A stretch of 64,000 nt of DNA from Clavelina lepadiformis (Eukaryota; Chordata; Ascidiacea; Aplousobranchia; Clavelinidae). The notes beneath the pieces were generated by a model. That model searched no databases. It was given only the letters and a program-made list of their open reading frames with translations, and had not been told where the DNA came from. A program made the position numbers and the translations under genes. Location: positions 2,852,001-2,916,000 of the forward strand of contig NC_135244.1 in NCBI RefSeq assembly GCF_947623445.1, written 5' to 3'. This document shows positions 62,601 to 64,000 of the stretch, in pieces. Every line of letters starts with the position of its first letter. The first letter of the stretch is position 1.

Positions 62601-63409
62601 TCATGATTTGTTTCATCACAAATATGTTGTTTAAAAGCAGTGAAAATCTAATTCTCCGTTCAATATAATATTAGTAAGTTTGTGGTAATTCCTGCATGCT
62701 AATGTTTCTTTGTAATCCACCACAAACAGCTTTTGGAGACCAGGTGCTGAAGCTGGTATCGGACGTGTGCGATATTTTGTGAGCGGGTTTGTACACTTAC
62801 AAGACATTATTGAAAATGCCATCATCCAAGCATCAATTAACAGCAACGATTCAACAAATTCAATTTATAATTTGACCCTGGGCAAATATCTTCAACAAAT
62901 GCCTTACCCTTGCTATACTAGTGACAGGTGGGAATAGGAACTTAAATTTAAGATTAATAAATGGTGGCCCAAAAAGTCTCACAGTACAATGCAAGACAAA
63001 TCCTGGCTTGTTGTTGTTGAATTTGGAAAACTTGCTATGTTTTGCTGCAGAGCAAAATAAGCAATTGTTTTTGGACCACCATTTATCCCACAATGATAAC
63101 GATACCCAGAGTGGGTTGTTGCCTGCGTGGGTTGTGTACTTGCATGCTGAATATTAATATGTGTTTCTTGTTCTTTTTTTATGGACGTACGTATAGTTAT
63201 TGGAAACCAGACGCAAATGCCGACGCCTCATCTGACATGTTATATTACACTGGCAACTTCTTGTTTTTGCAAGACATTGTAGAACGGGCAACTATTGCCA
63301 AAATTCTTTCTGGTTTTTCTACCAGCACACCACCGCCTGTATGGAATGTTAACTCTTACATGGGAGTATACCTACAAGAGTTCCCATATCCGTGTTACAC
63401 ATACGATGA
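56603..63409 (+). CDS. ABCA-family lipid transporter, N-terminal part (ABCA1/ABCA4-type), continues past the window
   Basis: ABCA proteins are full ABC transporters that flip or export phospholipid, sterol or retinoid. Exons seen: 56603-56665, 56786-56879, 57061-57208, 57501-57640, 58427-58545, 58843-59049, 59163-59321, 59396-59523, 59750-59838, 60053-60225, 60422-60598, 61180-61282, 61591-61702, then 62730-62927 and/or 63197-63409. Phases agree throughout. Residues 1-21 give the family N-terminus (MFWRQLSLLLWKN), followed by the first membrane helix (EVIWPLFLFAIL), then CHYPARAMPSAG and NPCF. A large, Asn-X-Ser/Thr-rich extracellular domain ends in PYPCY just before helix 2. Counting to PYPCY gives about 640 residues, like human ABCA1. 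The nucleotide-binding domains lie outside the window. The last two exons are duplicates (see separate entries). Confidence 0.93.
60845..60901 (+). other. Possible alternative terminal exon of the ABCA gene
   Basis: A good acceptor (TTTTTTATCTCAG) opens an 18-codon frame in the phase left by the preceding exon (60422-60598), ending in TAA, with AATAAA at 61008-61013. The main transcript can skip it because exon 61180 continues in the same phase. If used, the protein would stop inside the first extracellular domain, or the transcript would be degraded. It could also be chance. Confidence 0.35.
61008..61013 (+). terminator. AATAAA inside an ABCA intron
   Basis: Located 107 bases after the stop of the possible alternative terminal exon; see that entry. 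Confidence 0.35.
62730..62927 (+). other. ABCA duplicated exon, copy 1 (66 codons)
   Basis: It encodes the end of the first extracellular domain: FWRPGAEAGIGRV, SGFVHLQDIIENAII, and LQQMPYPCYTSD. It enters and leaves in phase 2, exactly as copy 2 does. Either copy joined to exon 61591-61702 gives a normal protein, which is the layout of mutually exclusive exons. The middle part (SINSNDSTNSIYNLTL) differs from copy 2. Confidence 0.8.
63197..63409 (+). other. ABCA duplicated exon, copy 2 (71 codons)
   Basis: Homologous to copy 1: YWKPDANADASSDM, NFLFLQDIVERATI, and LQEFPYPCYTYDE. It is closer than copy 1 to the usual ABCA1 pattern (YWDPG...ADP...DM). The acceptor (GTATAG) and donor (GATGA|GTGAG) are good, and its 213 bases keep phase 2 at both ends. 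Confidence 0.8.
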
Positions 63410-63412
63410 GTG

Positions 63413-64000
63413 AGAAACGTTTAATAGAAGTCCTGCCTAATCGTTTCAATGATGGTTGCCGCAATTACTGTTTTCTTGCCGAATTTTTCAGAAGTGTATT
63501 ATTAATCAGATCTGGCATTTAGCACACATTTGTAGTTACAGTGCAGTCAATTAAATATTGTTGGAGTCTTCTTTCAAACTGCATGTTATAATTCAAGTGC
63601 ATTATCCATCCTGAAACTAAATAATTAGTGTTTGATGTTACATTGTTCTTAAATCACAAACAACACTTCGTTTTTAAACTTTTCTTCAGTTTAATTTAAT
63701 GCAATTCACTATTTCATTTCAAGTTTTTGATTTTCGGTAAAAAGTTAAAAGACTTTCTTGTCCCGGAACAAGTCAGTTATTTCATGTAATTTGACTACCC
63801 TGTTCTTACAATGAAGTTTGCCATTTAATTTATCATGTGTAAACTTTCTGCTTTAAGTTTGAAATAATTCCAATGTTCTAATTCTAAGATTAGCATAAAT
63901 AACGACAGAATGGATGCACACTTGTCTGAGTTCTGTAAAATTAATTTGCTGTTGCAATCTGTTCAATGTTTCACATTTATTCAAAGGTTCCTGGAATATC
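63413..64000. other. Intron of the ABCA gene running to the window edge
   Basis: No further exon was recognised. The second membrane helix should be encoded by the next exon, outside the window. Confidence 0.5.

Overview
This is eukaryotic DNA from an invertebrate animal. It is AT-rich, its genes are split into many short exons with GT-AG introns, and DNA-transposon debris is dense. A death-effector-domain caspase, an AP-1 mu chain, an ABCA transporter and two cytochrome b561 paralogues sit close together. Gene spacing and base composition fit an ascidian tunicate (Ciona-like) best, but that is an inference; another invertebrate deuterostome is possible.

Layout. 1-13 kb: almost gene-free, with one hAT-type MITE. 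13.2-16.1 kb (minus): two small candidate genes with TATA boxes, a two-exon secreted peptide and a one-exon type II membrane protein. 16.36-16.75 kb: a second hAT MITE. 19.8-27.55 kb (plus): cytochrome b561 gene A, whose second intron carries a 4.37 kb DNA transposon with ~515 bp terminal inverted repeats, a CTAT target duplication and a transposase broken by two frame changes. 30.57-32.28 kb (plus): cytochrome b561 gene B, a tandem paralogue with identical intron phases. 34.2-36.2 kb: a decayed full-length hAT transposon. 36.6-36.9 kb: an unclassified MITE.

36.9-40.8 kb (minus): a gene I rebuilt exon by exon. It encodes a homeodomain-like segment, an HMG-box-like segment and a TFII-I (GTF2I)-type repeat. 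This is the most unusual object in the window. 41.7-44.2 kb: SINE-like remnants. 45.0-49.3 kb (plus): a complete 12-exon AP-1 mu gene (422 aa). 52.2-54.4 kb (plus): a single-exon caspase-8-like initiator caspase (754 aa). 56.6 kb to the right edge (plus): the N-terminal half of an ABCA (ABCA1/4-type) transporter. It has a tandemly duplicated, phase-matched exon pair and a possible alternative terminal exon.

The genes do not form one pathway. They are independent housekeeping or cell-biology functions: ascorbate/iron redox (b561), clathrin sorting (AP1M), apoptosis (caspase), lipid transport (ABCA) and nuclear regulation (homeodomain/HMG/GTF2I gene). Exon coordinates come from reading splice sites and checking that coding phase carries across every junction. 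No alignment or expression evidence was available.
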